Shown piece after piece: positions 24,662 through 35,035 of a stretch of 35,035 nucleotides of DNA. Made by a program: the position numbers and the translations under genes. Below the pieces are notes generated by a model. The model had not been told where the DNA came from, ran no database searches, and saw only the letters and a list, made by a program, of their open reading frames with translations. Origin of the DNA: Halieaceae bacterium (GTDB lineage Bacteria > Pseudomonadota > Gammaproteobacteria > Pseudomonadales > Halieaceae); NCBI GenBank assembly GCA_011524755.1, contig WTJR01000048.1, positions 1-35,035 of the forward strand. The letters are read 5' to 3'. Position 1 is the stretch's first letter, and every line of letters starts with the position of its first letter.

Positions 24662-26725
24662 TTATCTAGCGAGTACCGCGAGATCAGCAACTTTTAAAAA
24701 CTGACCGCGCAACTCTTGGAGCAGCGCTAAACGGTTCAGACGAACCCTGGCATCGTCTGCGTTAACCAGTACGTTGTCAAAGAACGCATCCACGGGTTCG
24801 CGAAGTTTGGCTAAGTTCGACAAGGCCTGTGGGTAGTCGTTATCAGCAACTGCTAAGTCTAGGGACGCTTGAGATTCGGTCAGTGCTACGCGCAAGGCTA
24901 GCTCGGCTGTTTCTGTCAGCAGTTGTTCATTAATGGCTGGCAAGGATTCATCTACTTTCGTCAGGATGTTGGCAACCCGCTTGTTGGCAGCAGCAAGGGC
25001 ATTTGCAGCGTCAGATCCTGCAAAGCTTGCTACTGCAAGGCTTCGACGATCGATATCGCCAATGGTCTCAGTGCCGACAGCGGTCACACTTCGCAGTATG
25101 TCCACCGACACCCCCTGCTCCTCGTAATGTGCAGGTAAACGATCAAGCAGATACGCCTTCACCGTATCAACGACGCCCTCGCCCAACACGCCCGAGGGGA
25201 AGGACTGCTTTGCCGTCGTCAAAATCATTTCGAGGTTTGCCGTTGGGGCAAAGGCGAGGAGTATTCGAATGACGGCGAGTGACGCTCGGCGCAGCGCAAA
25301 CGGATCTTTCGATCCTGTTGGCACCTGCCCTATTCCAAAGATGCCAATCAAAGTATCGAGTCTGTCGGCTAAGGCTAGTGCTGCCGACTCTGGAGACTGG
25401 GGCAATTGGTCACCCGAAAACTTTGGCCAGTAATGTTGCTCAATGGCGTTGGCAACGGCCTCCGGCGCTTCGTCATGCAGTGCGTAGTGTCGCCCTGCTA
25501 TACCCTGAAGCTCCGGAAACTCTCCTACCATGTCGGATACAAGATCGGCCTTAATTAAACAACCTGCGGCCCGTACCGTAGCTTTATCAGCACCAAGAGT
25601 TTGGCTTAAGGTCTGTGCCACCTCCGAAATACGCGTCTGCTTTTCCGCTAGGGTTCCAAGATCTCTCTGGAATAACACGCTCTCTAATCGCAGGGCCTTG
25701 CTCGCGAGTGTTGTTTGTTTGTCTGTGTCAAAGAAAAACGCGGCGTCAGCTAGGCGCGGACGGATAACCTTCTCGTTTCCATAAACGACAGCTTCCGGAC
25801 GCTTGCTCTCGATGTTGGAGATGGTAATAAACGATGGGACTAACTCGCCGTCCGGGCGCTCTATGTGAAAGTACTTCTGGTGTTCGCGCATCGATGAAAT
25901 CAGCGCTTGTCGTGGCACGGTGAGGAACGACTCATCGAAACTACCGCGCAAGGCCACTGGCCACTCGACCAGCCCTGTCACTTCTCCGAGCAGGTTGTCA
26001 TCGATAACCACGCGCTCGTCCTTTGAGGCCAGTCCCTCGACTTGGCCTTTAATCAGCGCTTTACGCTCGTCCACCGAAGCGATGACAAACTGTTCTTTCA
26101 ATGTCGCCTCGTAGGCATCGGCATGGGCTATCGTTACCGATGACTGACCATGAAAGCGATGGCCTCGTGACATACGATCGGAAACCAACCCGAATAAAGA
26201 GACCTCAATGACGTCGGCACCGTAAAGTAATACCAGCCATTGCACCGGCCGCAGAAATTCGTGGCGCTCCCTGCCCCATCGCATGCGTTTCGAGACTGGG
26301 ATATTTTCCACTGCCTGCGCGACCACGGCTGGCAATACGTCAGTACATAAGGCCCCTGCCGCTACCTTACGAACGCCCAGCCGATCACCTTTTTCTGTGC
26401 TGATTATCTGCAGTTCATCAGCACTCATTCCCTGCTTTTTTGCAAAACCCACGGCGGCGGGCGTCCAGCTCCCATCATTCGCTTTTGCTGCTGCCACCGG
26501 TGGCCCCAGGACTTCTTGCTCTGTGTCATCGGCGCGCGCTTGGACATTCTCAATCAGAACCGCCAGACGTCTGGCCGTAGCGAGCACGGTCATTTCGCCG
26601 ATTGCGAGCCCGTGTTGCTCAAGACCAGAAGCCACCCCACTGGCCAGGGCATTAGCCATGCCTTCGTACTCACCGGCGGGGAGTTCCTCGGTGCCGAGCT
26701 CGAATAAGACTGTTTGAGCACTCAT
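24662..26725 (-). CDS. glyS: Glycyl-tRNA synthetase beta subunit
   Basis: [47 protein letters not shown]. Confidence 0.97.
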   Translation of the reverse strand: MSAQTVLFELGTEELPAGEYEGMANALASGVASGLEQHGLAIGEMTVLATARRLAVLIENVQARADDTEQEVLGPPVAAAKANDGSWTPAAVGFAKKQGMSADELQIISTEKGDRLGVRKVAAGALCTDVLPAVVAQAVENIPVSKRMRWGRERHEFLRPVQWLVLLYGADVIEVSLFGLVSDRMSRGHRFHGQSSVTIAHADAYEATLKEQFVIASVDERKALIKGQVEGLASKDERVVIDDNLLGEVTGLVEWPVALRGSFDESFLTVPRQALISSMREHQKYFHIERPDGELVPSFITISNIESKRPEAVVYGNEKVIRPRLADAAFFFDTDKQTTLASKALRLESVLFQRDLGTLAEKQTRISEVAQTLSQTLGADKATVRAAGCLIKADLVSDMVGEFPELQGIAGRHYALHDEAPEAVANAIEQHYWPKFSGDQLPQSPESAALALADRLDTLIGIFGIGQVPTGSKDPFALRRASLAVIRILLAFAPTANLEMILTTAKQSFPSGVLGEGVVDTVKAYLLDRLPAHYEEQGVSVDILRSVTAVGTETIGDIDRRSLAVASFAGSDAANALAAANKRVANILTKVDESLPAINEQLLTETAELALRVALTESQASLDLAVADNDYPQALSNLAKLREPVDAFFDNVLVNADDARVRLNRLALLQELRGQFLKVADLAVLAR

Positions 26726-27660
26726 GCCGCAGACTCCTCTGCCAGCGCTTTAAGCGCCGCTTCGGCAAGATCCTTATCGGCTAGAGGGAAACCCAATTTG
26801 GCGCGAGACGCGACGTAACCCTGCGCAGCTAATCGGGCTAGCGTTCTTACCCGGAGAATATAGCGCTGTCGCTCGGTCACACTGATCGCATGTCGTGCAT
26901 CCAGTAAGTTAAAGGTATGCGACGCCTTCATGACGAACTCATAGGCCGGAAGTGGCAGTTCGAGGGAAACCAATCGCTCAGCCTCCTTTTCGCAAAATTC
27001 GAAATAGCCGAACAGGTGATCAACATCTGCCTGCTGGAAATTGAACGTCGACATTTCCACTTCGTTCTGATGGAAAACATCGCCGTACTTAATGGTGCCC
27101 GTTGGCGTCTCAGACCACACGAGGTCATAAACCGAGTCGACGTCCTGCAGGTACATTGCCAGGCGCTCAATACCGTACGTAATTTCGCCGGTAACAGGTA
27201 GGCACTCGAGTCCACCGGCTTGCTGGAAGTAGGTGAACTGAGACACCTCCATACCATTGAGCCAGACCTCCCAACCAAGGCCCCACGCACCGAGGGTGGG
27301 TGATTCCCAGTTATCCTCGACGAATCTGACATCGTGCTCGAGTGGATCGAGTCCCAGTCGTCTCAGGCTATCGAGATAGCGCTCTTGGAAGTCGGCGGGC
27401 GATGGCTTCATGACCACCTGGAACTGGTAGTAGTGCTGCAAGCGGTTAGGGTTCTCGCCATACCGGCCATCCTGTGGCCGTCGGCTTGGCTGAACATAAG
27501 CCGAATTCCAATTTTCGGGCCCTAGCGCTTTCAGAAAGGTCGCAGGATGAAACGTTCCAGCCCCCACTTCGAGGTCAAGCGGTTGAAGAATCACGCAACC
27601 GTTTTCTCCCCAGAAGCTCTGAAGCTCCAGGATTAGCTCTTGGAAAGTTAATGAACTCAC
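26722..27660 (-). CDS. glyQ: Glycyl-tRNA synthetase alpha subunit
   Basis: [70 protein letters not shown]. Likely GTG start at 27660. Confidence 0.97.
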   Translation of the reverse strand: MSSLTFQELILELQSFWGENGCVILQPLDLEVGAGTFHPATFLKALGPENWNSAYVQPSRRPQDGRYGENPNRLQHYYQFQVVMKPSPADFQERYLDSLRRLGLDPLEHDVRFVEDNWESPTLGAWGLGWEVWLNGMEVSQFTYFQQAGGLECLPVTGEITYGIERLAMYLQDVDSVYDLVWSETPTGTIKYGDVFHQNEVEMSTFNFQQADVDHLFGYFEFCEKEAERLVSLELPLPAYEFVMKASHTFNLLDARHAISVTERQRYILRVRTLARLAAQGYVASRAKLGFPLADKDLAEAALKALAEESAA

Positions 27661-27748
27661 TTCTCTGTCCCGAATTACCGAAGGGTGAAGTATACAGTGG
27701 CCAGCACTGGCATAATATGAGCAACCAGACCGAATTAAGCGCATCTCT

Positions 27749-28705
27749 GTGCCAAAGAATCACAATTCACTGAAATTTCGACTGAAAGACGGACTCGCTG
27801 TAACGATTTTGCGATCGGTATTGCGGCTGTCAGCACTTGTGCCTCTTGAGGTGGCGCGGTCGGCGGGCCGTTTTGTTGGGCGTCTGGCGTTTAGGATGAA
27901 CACGCAGACGGTGCGCGTTGTGCGCAGAAATATTGAGCTGGCATACCCACAACTGCCGGCAGATCAACAAGCGGCACTGATGAAGGAGGCAGTGCTGGAG
28001 CAAGGTGCGCTGACCGCTGAATTGGGGCATGTTTGGCGCCGCTCCCCTGCCTACGTCATGTCCAAACTTAGGGTTGTCGGAATCGAGCATCTCGAAGCTG
28101 CCGCAGCGGATGAGCGAGGCGTTTTAGTACTCGCACCACACGTCGGTAACTGGGAGGTATTGCCTCATCACCTGGTAACCCAAGGCGATCTTCTGGGATT
28201 GTTTGAACCCCCAAAATTACCGTCGGTAGGCTCGCTTGTCCTGGAGGCACGAAAGCGTCCCGGTGGTGCCTATGTACCGACAACCCCGAAAGGCCTGGTG
28301 CAACTGGTTAGGCATTTTAAGCGCGGTGGCCTCACGGGTATTTTGCCCGATCAAGTGCCGGCGCATGAATCAGGTGGGTTAAATGTTCCGTTCAAGGGCA
28401 TCGAGTGTTTCACAGCAAGCCTCTGTGCCAACTTGTTGTCGAAATCGGGTGCACGCGCCGTACTTGCTGGTGTTTTCCGCGTGAGGGGCGGATGGGAGCT
28501 AATGTATTTGCCGGTATCTGCCGACATTTACCATGAGGATTTAGAGGTTGCGCTGAAGGTGATGAACCAGGACATTGAGACTCTGATCTCGGGCCGAGAC
28601 GCACAATATCAATGGTCGTATAAACGTTTTCGAACCCTGCCACGGGGCACCACTAACCATTACGACGGCGTCAAGCGAGCGTCTCATAAGGATCCCGCAC
28701 GATGA
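27749..28705 (+). CDS. Lipid A biosynthesis lauroyl/myristoyl acyltransferase family (LpxL/HtrB-like)
   Basis: [17 protein letters not shown] (H-x4-E motif), [21 protein letters not shown]. Confidence 0.88.
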   Translation: MPKNHNSLKFRLKDGLAVTILRSVLRLSALVPLEVARSAGRFVGRLAFRMNTQTVRVVRRNIELAYPQLPADQQAALMKEAVLEQGALTAELGHVWRRSPAYVMSKLRVVGIEHLEAAAADERGVLVLAPHVGNWEVLPHHLVTQGDLLGLFEPPKLPSVGSLVLEARKRPGGAYVPTTPKGLVQLVRHFKRGGLTGILPDQVPAHESGGLNVPFKGIECFTASLCANLLSKSGARAVLAGVFRVRGGWELMYLPVSADIYHEDLEVALKVMNQDIETLISGRDAQYQWSYKRFRTLPRGTTNHYDGVKRASHKDPAR

Positions 28706-29505
28706 ATGTATATACAGGTAAGATTCTCGGCAGCCTGCTGGGGTTTTTAACGCTGGGTGTCATCGGCGGTCTGGTTGGTTTTTTTGTTGGGCACCTATTT
28801 GATTCTGGGCTGGTTAGGGCTCTTCGTATGACGGGCCCTGACGGCCTTAATGCGCTTCAGCAAGAGTTTTTTGATACTACCTTTGTCATGTTGGGTTATG
28901 TAGCGAAGTCAGATGGTCGTGTGTCTGAGTCTGAGATCCAACAGGCTGAGGCTATGTTTACACATCTCAGGCTCACGCCATCTCAGCGTGCCTCGGCAAT
29001 CAAACGTTTTAAGCATGGTGCCGAACAGAATTTTGACCCTTCAGGCGAACTTTTGAAGTTCAGACGTACTGCCTCTCTTCGCCCACAGGCTGTTCAAACT
29101 TTGATGCTTTTTCTGGTGGGTATGGCGTATGCGGATGGTCAAATAAATAGTGCTGAGATGAATGCACTCACCCGAGTTGCCAATTCACTTGGCATCTCTG
29201 ACAAATCTTTGCAGCGAACGATCAGTATGGTTGCGGCACAAGCTAACTTTGGAGCACATCGACAGCGCCAGAAATATCATTCTGAAAAAAATCAGTTAAC
29301 TAATGCTTATAAGGCGCTAGGGGTGAGCCCCAGTGTTGACGACCGAGATCTTAAGAAGGTTTTTCGCCGACTTATGAGTGAAAATCATCCTGATAAGTTA
29401 AGCGCTCGCGGTGTACCAAAAGAAATGATCGACATAGCGACAGAGCGGTCGCAAAGCATTACGGCCGCATATGATCTTATTAAGGCGGCACGGGGTTTGA
29501 AATAA
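28702..29505 (+). CDS. djlA: Co-chaperone DjlA (TerB-like plus J domain)
   Basis: N-terminal glycine-rich TM, FVMLGYVAKSDGRVSESEIQQAE, C-terminal J domain with ENHPDKL. Confidence 0.88.
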   Translation: MNVYTGKILGSLLGFLTLGVIGGLVGFFVGHLFDSGLVRALRMTGPDGLNALQQEFFDTTFVMLGYVAKSDGRVSESEIQQAEAMFTHLRLTPSQRASAIKRFKHGAEQNFDPSGELLKFRRTASLRPQAVQTLMLFLVGMAYADGQINSAEMNALTRVANSLGISDKSLQRTISMVAAQANFGAHRQRQKYHSEKNQLTNAYKALGVSPSVDDRDLKKVFRRLMSENHPDKLSARGVPKEMIDIATERSQSITAAYDLIKAARGLK

Positions 29506-29516
29506 CTGTCGTATCG

Positions 29517-30965
29517 TTAAGGCCGCCAGAAAGTCGCTGTAAAAAGTATGAGCAATGTAAAAATTTCAAGTCGTCCCAAAAGCATGGCTATAGCCAAAAT
29601 TAATTTTCCACTGTCCGTAACAGCTGCGTAATTTGAGGCTACAGCGCCTAAACCTGGACCGAGGTTGTTTATGGAGGCGATTACTGAACTCGTTGCTGAG
29701 AGGAAGTCTAGGCCAGTGCCCAGCATGCACAGCACGAGGATAAATGTTGAGAACATATACACCGCGAAAAAGCTCCATACCGCGCTCACCACCTCAGGGC
29801 GCACACGTCGATGATCCAGTTTTAGTGGGATAACGGCATTAGGGTGTAATAGCTGTCTTAATTCCCTTAATCCCTGTCTGAAAATGAGCAGAATCCGCAT
29901 GGCTTTCATGCCGCCCCCGGTGGAACCTGCACATGCGCCCATCACGCTCAACATTACCAAGAAAATAGGCAAGAACGAGGGCCATAGAGCAAAATTATCG
30001 CTCGCGAAGCCAGTTGTCGTCGTTATAGAGACAGTTTGAAATATGCCGTGAACAACAGCCTTACTGGGTGCCAGTGTTTCGTTGATTATTAGCGTTGTGC
30101 AGGTAATACAAGTCGCGGCTATTACCATCCAGAGAAAGAATTTGGTTTCAGAATCTAGGCTGTAAATCCCTAGATCACGTTTTGAAAAAACTAAGAAATG
30201 AAGTCCGAAGTTGATAGCACTGATCATCATGAATAGTGAGGCCACCATTAAAATAAGCTCGCTATCAAAGTAACCCATACTTGCATCATGGGTAGAAAAT
30301 CCACCTATTGCAATTGTTGAAAAGGCATGGCCAATAGCGTCGAATATTGACATCCCGGCTAGGAAGTAAGCCAACGCGCAGGCAATGGTCAGCCCTAAAT
30401 AAATAGAGAAAAGAGCTTTAGCAGTAGAGGTAATGCGGGGGGTTAATTTGCTGTCCTTTGCGGGACCTGTACTTTCTGCACGGTAAAGCTGCACGCCTCC
30501 AATACCGAGCATTGGCAGCACGGCTACTGCCAATACGATGATGCCTATACCTCCTAGCCATTGAAGTAACTGCCGGTAGAGGAGGATGGACTGAGGAAGC
30601 GAATCTAGGCCATCAAGGACGGTCGCCCCCGTTGTTGTTAGTCCCGAGACGGACTCGAAAATAGCATCGATAACTGAAACTTGCATAGCGTTGCTGAGCA
30701 AGAATGGCAAGGATCCGTAAAGACCGAGAACGATCCAGAAGGCCGCAGTTACTAAAAAACCGTCGCGGATCTGTAGCTCTGAATTAACTCGTTGGGTCAG
30801 CAGTGATAAAAAGACGCCGGAAACCGCAGTTGCTGCAAAGGCTTGCCCGAATACAACAGCGGTACCGTCCTCTTGTACCCAACCTAACACCATGGAAGGC
30901 AAAGTCCCTAAGCTAAACAGCATAAGCAATAGCCCGACAATCCGGATGCATAGCCCGATATTCAT
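29517..30965 (-). CDS. trkH: Trk potassium uptake membrane protein TrkH
   Basis: SVSGLTTTGATVLDGLDSLPQSILLYRQLLQWLGGIGIIVLAVAVLPMLG; GACAGSTGGGMKAMR. Confidence 0.95.
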   Translation of the reverse strand: MNIGLCIRIVGLLLMLFSLGTLPSMVLGWVQEDGTAVVFGQAFAATAVSGVFLSLLTQRVNSELQIRDGFLVTAAFWIVLGLYGSLPFLLSNAMQVSVIDAIFESVSGLTTTGATVLDGLDSLPQSILLYRQLLQWLGGIGIIVLAVAVLPMLGIGGVQLYRAESTGPAKDSKLTPRITSTAKALFSIYLGLTIACALAYFLAGMSIFDAIGHAFSTIAIGGFSTHDASMGYFDSELILMVASLFMMISAINFGLHFLVFSKRDLGIYSLDSETKFFLWMVIAATCITCTTLIINETLAPSKAVVHGIFQTVSITTTTGFASDNFALWPSFLPIFLVMLSVMGACAGSTGGGMKAMRILLIFRQGLRELRQLLHPNAVIPLKLDHRRVRPEVVSAVWSFFAVYMFSTFILVLCMLGTGLDFLSATSSVIASINNLGPGLGAVASNYAAVTDSGKLILAIAMLLGRLEIFTLLILFTATFWRP

Positions 30966-32341
30966 CAGATTAAGCTACCACCGACCACAAAGAGCTTTTC
31001 TACCAGGCTAATTTTCGTTGGATCTGTTAGAAAAAGGATTACGTGGTCGTCTTCTTCAACTACTACGTGCCCATGAGCAATGATGACCTCACTTCCACGA
31101 AGTATTGCTCCCACGGTGGTTCCAGATGGTAGGTCTAGCTCATCGAGCCTACGGCCAACAACTTTTGATGTTTTTGGGCTTCCGTGAGCGGTAATTTCCA
31201 GAGCTTCAGCAGCACCTCGCCTCAGCGAATGAACATTACTTATGTCGCCCTTACGCACATGGGTCAAGAGACTGCTGATAGTTATTTGCTGCGGTGAGAT
31301 AGCAATATCTATTTCTTGGCCGACCAGTTCCGCATACGCCGGATTAGTTATAAGCGTGATTACCTTTTTGGCGCCCAGCCTCTTAGCCAACATCGACATC
31401 ATGATATTTGACTCTCCGTTGTTCGTGAGCGCGCAAAAGACATCGGTATTCGCAATATTTTCTTGCTGAAGAAACTTGGAATCACTGGCACTGCCATTCA
31501 AAACAATACTCTCTTCTAGGTCCTCAGAGAGCTGCCTGCATCGGTTGTAGTTGAGCTCGATTACTTTAACCTGATAATTCGCCTCAAGTTGCTTCGCGAG
31601 AGAAGCCCCGATTTTTCCACCGCCAGCAATCATGACTCGTTTGTAAGGTGCATCAAGCTTCCGAAGTTCAGAAGTTACTGCGCGTATATTTTCGCTGGCA
31701 GCAATAAAAAAGGCCTCATCTTCAGGCTCTACAACTGTGCTGCCAGTTGGAATAATAGCGTTTTGTGATTTTCGAAAGATCGCAGCGACACGAGTATCCA
31801 CACTTGGCATGTGCTCTCTAATTTCCTGGAGTTCCCGTCCGACAATCGGACCACCATCTATCGCGCGGACTGCAACCAATCGGATTTTACCGCCAGCAAA
31901 ATCAAGTACCTGCAAAGAGCCAGGATTTAAGATGAGTTGGTGGATTGCATCGGTGACTAGGTGCTCTGGGCTAATTGTTACGTCTACGGGTATGGCCCCC
32001 GATTGAAACAATCGCCTTTCCTCTTTGAGATAATCGACCTCGCGTATTCGACATATTTTTGTGGGTGTGCCGTAAAGCGTGAAAGCGATTGAGCAAGCGA
32101 GCATATTTACTTCGTCGCTGTCTGTGACAGCAATCAACATGTCGGCACGTTCTGCACCTGCTTCAGCAAGTGTAGTGGGCTTTGACGCGTCACCTTTTAC
32201 AGTCCTGATGTCTAGGCGATCTTGTAACTGTCGTAATGCGGTTTCCGAACTATCAACTACAGTTACATCATTTTTTTCATCCGTAAGATGTTCCGTGAGT
32301 GACCCACCTACCTGTCCGGCACCTAATATAATGATGTTCAC
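30965..32341 (-). CDS. trkA: Trk system potassium uptake protein TrkA
   Basis: MNIIILGAGQVGGSLTEHL and second Rossmann RVMIAGGGKIGASLAKQLE. Confidence 0.96.
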   Translation of the reverse strand: MNIIILGAGQVGGSLTEHLTDEKNDVTVVDSSETALRQLQDRLDIRTVKGDASKPTTLAEAGAERADMLIAVTDSDEVNMLACSIAFTLYGTPTKICRIREVDYLKEERRLFQSGAIPVDVTISPEHLVTDAIHQLILNPGSLQVLDFAGGKIRLVAVRAIDGGPIVGRELQEIREHMPSVDTRVAAIFRKSQNAIIPTGSTVVEPEDEAFFIAASENIRAVTSELRKLDAPYKRVMIAGGGKIGASLAKQLEANYQVKVIELNYNRCRQLSEDLEESIVLNGSASDSKFLQQENIANTDVFCALTNNGESNIMMSMLAKRLGAKKVITLITNPAYAELVGQEIDIAISPQQITISSLLTHVRKGDISNVHSLRRGAAEALEITAHGSPKTSKVVGRRLDELDLPSGTTVGAILRGSEVIIAHGHVVVEEDDHVILFLTDPTKISLVEKLFVVGGSLI

Positions 32342-32447
32342 AGTAAAGCCGATCCCTCATCTAAGCTTGGTTGCTTTTACTTTGGCAAATGGTACTCCGA
32401 TTTCCAGTGAACTCCAGACGAAACGCGGAGCTCAGATGATAAACCTT

Positions 32448-33731
32448 TTAAAGGAGGGGTTTTACAAGGAGTGAGTAATAAAGCCCGTCACCACCCAAAA
32501 CAGACGGGATAACTTGCTGGCCATATGCTGTCGATTCACCCACCTTTTGCGGCAGGATCATGGAGTGAGCGGTATTTTCAGCGCCGAGAAAGCTACCAAC
32601 AATGGCATCGTTTTCTTGTGGAAGTACGGAGCAAGTTGCGTAGAGCAATCGACCTCCAGGCTTAAGCAGCTTCCACACCGAGTGCAGTAGTTCGCTTTGC
32701 AAAGCTGCGAACTTGTTTATATCATTTTTTCTGCGGATAACTTTTACATCCGGGTTTCGTCGCATTACGCCTGTTGCAGAGCAAGGGACATCAAGTAGGA
32801 TTGCGTCAAACGATGCGGCCGCCAACACCTCATGCAAACTTCGCCCGTCACAAACAACGCTGGTAATTGAAAGGTTTAGTCGGTTCGCGTTTTGATCCAC
32901 CTTAACCAGTCGGTCCTCGGAGATGTCTGCGGCTGTGACATCTGCCCCCAGCTCCGCCAAGTGACAGGCCTTGCCGCCCGGGGCCGCGCACGCATCAAGC
33001 ACAGTCATGCCGGGCTCGGGCGATAAGAGTAAACCTGCCAGCTGTGCCGAAGCGTCTTGAACGCTGACAAACCCATCATGGAAGTGAGGAAGCTGGGATA
33101 CCGGCACTGGCTGTTCCAGTGTAAGACCAATGGTGCCCGCCGCCCGCGCATCGATCCCGGCCTCTGTAAGCAGCGCGCTGTAGTCATCGACAGAGATGCG
33201 CTCGGTATTTATCCGCAGGGTAAATGGAGGCCGTTGTCGACTGGCGCATGCCAACTGATCCAGCTGCTCCGGGTAGGATTTAGACAACAATTTGTGAAGC
33301 CATCCGGGTAAGGCTGCGCGTTCACTATCCCCAAGGGATTCAAGAAGTGTTGCTTTGTCACGCTGATATCGGCGAAGACAACCATTAATGAGGCGGTTAG
33401 CCCAAGGCCGCCCTAGCTGCTCACAACAATCGACGGCCCCGGAAACCGACGCATAGTCTGGTGTGGCACATTCATCCAGCTCGTACATTGCCACGATGAG
33501 TAAGGCTTCTAAGACAGCGTCTCTTGTTTTTAACGGCCGCTCAAGAAGCTGGCGCGTGACGCCTTTGTAGAGAGGCCATAGTCTGAGTGAGCCGTAAACC
33601 AGCTCGCGCAATAAAGGCTGCTCGCTGTCGGCGACCGATCGCTCCGCGCGGCTATAAATCTTGTTAAGAGAGCTGCCTTGAGCAACATCGTCGAGGAGAG
33701 AAGCTGCTACTGCCCTCACCGGTACGGTCAT
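32448..33731 (-). CDS. rsmB: 16S rRNA (cytosine-967 C5) methyltransferase
   Basis: VLDACAAPGGKACHLAEL, LLDVPCSATGVMRRNPDVK, LLYATCSVLPQEN. Confidence 0.95.
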   Translation of the reverse strand: MTVPVRAVAASLLDDVAQGSSLNKIYSRAERSVADSEQPLLRELVYGSLRLWPLYKGVTRQLLERPLKTRDAVLEALLIVAMYELDECATPDYASVSGAVDCCEQLGRPWANRLINGCLRRYQRDKATLLESLGDSERAALPGWLHKLLSKSYPEQLDQLACASRQRPPFTLRINTERISVDDYSALLTEAGIDARAAGTIGLTLEQPVPVSQLPHFHDGFVSVQDASAQLAGLLLSPEPGMTVLDACAAPGGKACHLAELGADVTAADISEDRLVKVDQNANRLNLSITSVVCDGRSLHEVLAAASFDAILLDVPCSATGVMRRNPDVKVIRRKNDINKFAALQSELLHSVWKLLKPGGRLLYATCSVLPQENDAIVGSFLGAENTAHSMILPQKVGESTAYGQQVIPSVLGGDGLYYSLLVKPLL

Positions 33732-34693
33732 TTCAAATGACTTCTAAATTGCTTGCCGGAAGACAACGGTTCCGGATTCCCGTTAACGATGTCTGCGATA
33801 GATAAGGGCTTTTTGTTGGGAAGTTGAAGACGTGTGATGGATACCAGGCCATCACCTGTCGAGACGATTAAGCCTTCTTTATTCAACGAGATGATGGTCC
33901 CCGGGGCGCTGTTGGCGCCACCGTCGTTAGAGATGGCGCTCGCCTCCCAAAGTTTAATGCGCTGGTCGCCCAAAAGCGTGAAGCAGCCGGGCGCTGGGTT
34001 AAGCGCGCGGATTTTCTGCGTAATGGTGTCCGTTGACTGAGACCAGTCGATGATGGCCTCGGTTTTAGAGATTTTATGGGCGTAGGTAATACCATCCTCT
34101 GGCTGATCTACGGCTTCATTCAATAGCGCCGGCAGCGCGTCAAGTGTTGCTATCAGCGTTTTTGCACCCAGTGTTTCAAGTTCGTCGGTTAGCGTGCCGG
34201 TTGTGTGACTGGTGGTAATGGAAGTTTTCGCGACCATCAGCATTGCGCCAGTATCTAAGCCCTCATCCATCCGCATGATGGTGACACCGGTTTCTTGGTC
34301 GCCGGCCTCTATCGCACGATGTATCGGGGCGGCGCCCCGCCAACGCGGGAGTAGCGATGCATGGACATTGATACACCCGAACGCGGGCACGACCAAAATG
34401 TTCTTGGGAAGCAGCAGGCCATAGGCAACCACCACCATTACGTCGGGTTTGAGTGCTTGCAGAGCAGCTTCTTCCTCGGGCGATCGCAGGCTGACGGGTT
34501 GGAACACGGGAATGGCGTGTTCTTGGGCTACCGCTTTGACCGGTGAGGCAGTCAGCTGCTTGCCCCGGCCAGCAGGTCGGTCGGGCTGCGTATAGACGGC
34601 TACGACCTCGTGCTCCGAGGCTAATAGTTCAGTGAGGTGTCCTGCTGCGAAAGCTGGGGTACCTGCGAAGACGACCCGTAACGGTGTTGGCAT
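33728..34693 (-). CDS. fmt: Methionyl-tRNA formyltransferase
   Basis: LRVVFAGTPAFAAGHL, INVHASLLPRWRGAAPIHRAIEAGDQETGVTIMRMDEGLDTG. Confidence 0.97.
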   Translation of the reverse strand: MPTPLRVVFAGTPAFAAGHLTELLASEHEVVAVYTQPDRPAGRGKQLTASPVKAVAQEHAIPVFQPVSLRSPEEEAALQALKPDVMVVVAYGLLLPKNILVVPAFGCINVHASLLPRWRGAAPIHRAIEAGDQETGVTIMRMDEGLDTGAMLMVAKTSITTSHTTGTLTDELETLGAKTLIATLDALPALLNEAVDQPEDGITYAHKISKTEAIIDWSQSTDTITQKIRALNPAPGCFTLLGDQRIKLWEASAISNDGGANSAPGTIISLNKEGLIVSTGDGLVSITRLQLPNKKPLSIADIVNGNPEPLSSGKQFRSHLK

Positions 34694-34700
34694 CTGGTGT

Positions 34701-35035
34701 TTACGCTCTGCGACGCTGCTCTTTTTCGAGTCGCTGTCGGATTCGCTGTCGCTTCAGAGGGCTTAAGTAGTCGACAAAAAGCTTGCCTTGCAAATGATCT
34801 ATCTCGTGTTGCAGACAGACTGCGAGTAAGCCCGTCACTGTCTCGTCGATGCTGCTCCCATCGCGATCAAGGGCATTGACACGGATCGCTTTGGGCCGTT
34901 CGACAGATTCGCTAAATCCTGGCACAGACAAGCAACCCTCTTCAAAGCCGTCGAGAGTCTCGTCGATGACTTCTACCTTTGGATTGACAAACACCCGTGG
35001 GGTTGATCGATCGCTGGAAAGGTCAATAACGATAA
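34701..35035 (-). CDS. def: Peptide deformylase, C-terminal part (runs off right edge)
   Basis: [10 protein letters not shown] and [23 protein letters not shown]; open to the window edge. Confidence 0.95.
   Translation of the reverse strand, partial: IVIDLSSDRSTPRVFVNPKVEVIDETLDGFEEGCLSVPGFSESVERPKAIRVNALDRDGSSIDETVTGLLAVCLQHEIDHLQGKLFVDYLSPLKRQRIRQRLEKEQRRRA

Noticed and set aside
26283-26717. 144-aa plus-strand ORF opposite glyS
   Set aside because: Antisense shadow of glyS; no recognisable family.

Overview
The window is a conserved gammaproteobacterial origin-proximal housekeeping region. Left to right: glmU (truncated), atpCDGAHFEBI, parB-parA, rsmG, mnmG, a 444-bp non-coding gap, mnmE, yidC, yidD, rnpA, rpmH (all minus strand); then dnaA, dnaN, recF, gyrB (plus strand); then rmuC, glyS, glyQ (minus), a LpxL/HtrB-like acyltransferase and djlA (plus), and trkH, trkA, rsmB, fmt, def (minus; def truncated). 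I saw no mobile elements, CRISPR arrays, tRNA or rRNA genes, toxin-antitoxin or defence modules, and no clear new multigene system. The points worth a second look are cis-acting. (1) Hand-sampled GC skew changes sign between mnmG and mnmE rather than at rpmH-dnaA. Together with an AT-rich, repeat-bearing gap containing DnaA-box-like sites, this suggests the replication origin is in the mnmG-mnmE gap. (2) Two perfect 16-bp parS palindromes (TGTTCCACGTGGAACA) lie inside recF in the same reading phase, and the second sits just upstream of gyrB. (3) Two exact DnaA boxes face each other in the dnaA upstream region, and a third lies inside dnaN. (4) A strong hairpin lies between atpE and atpF.
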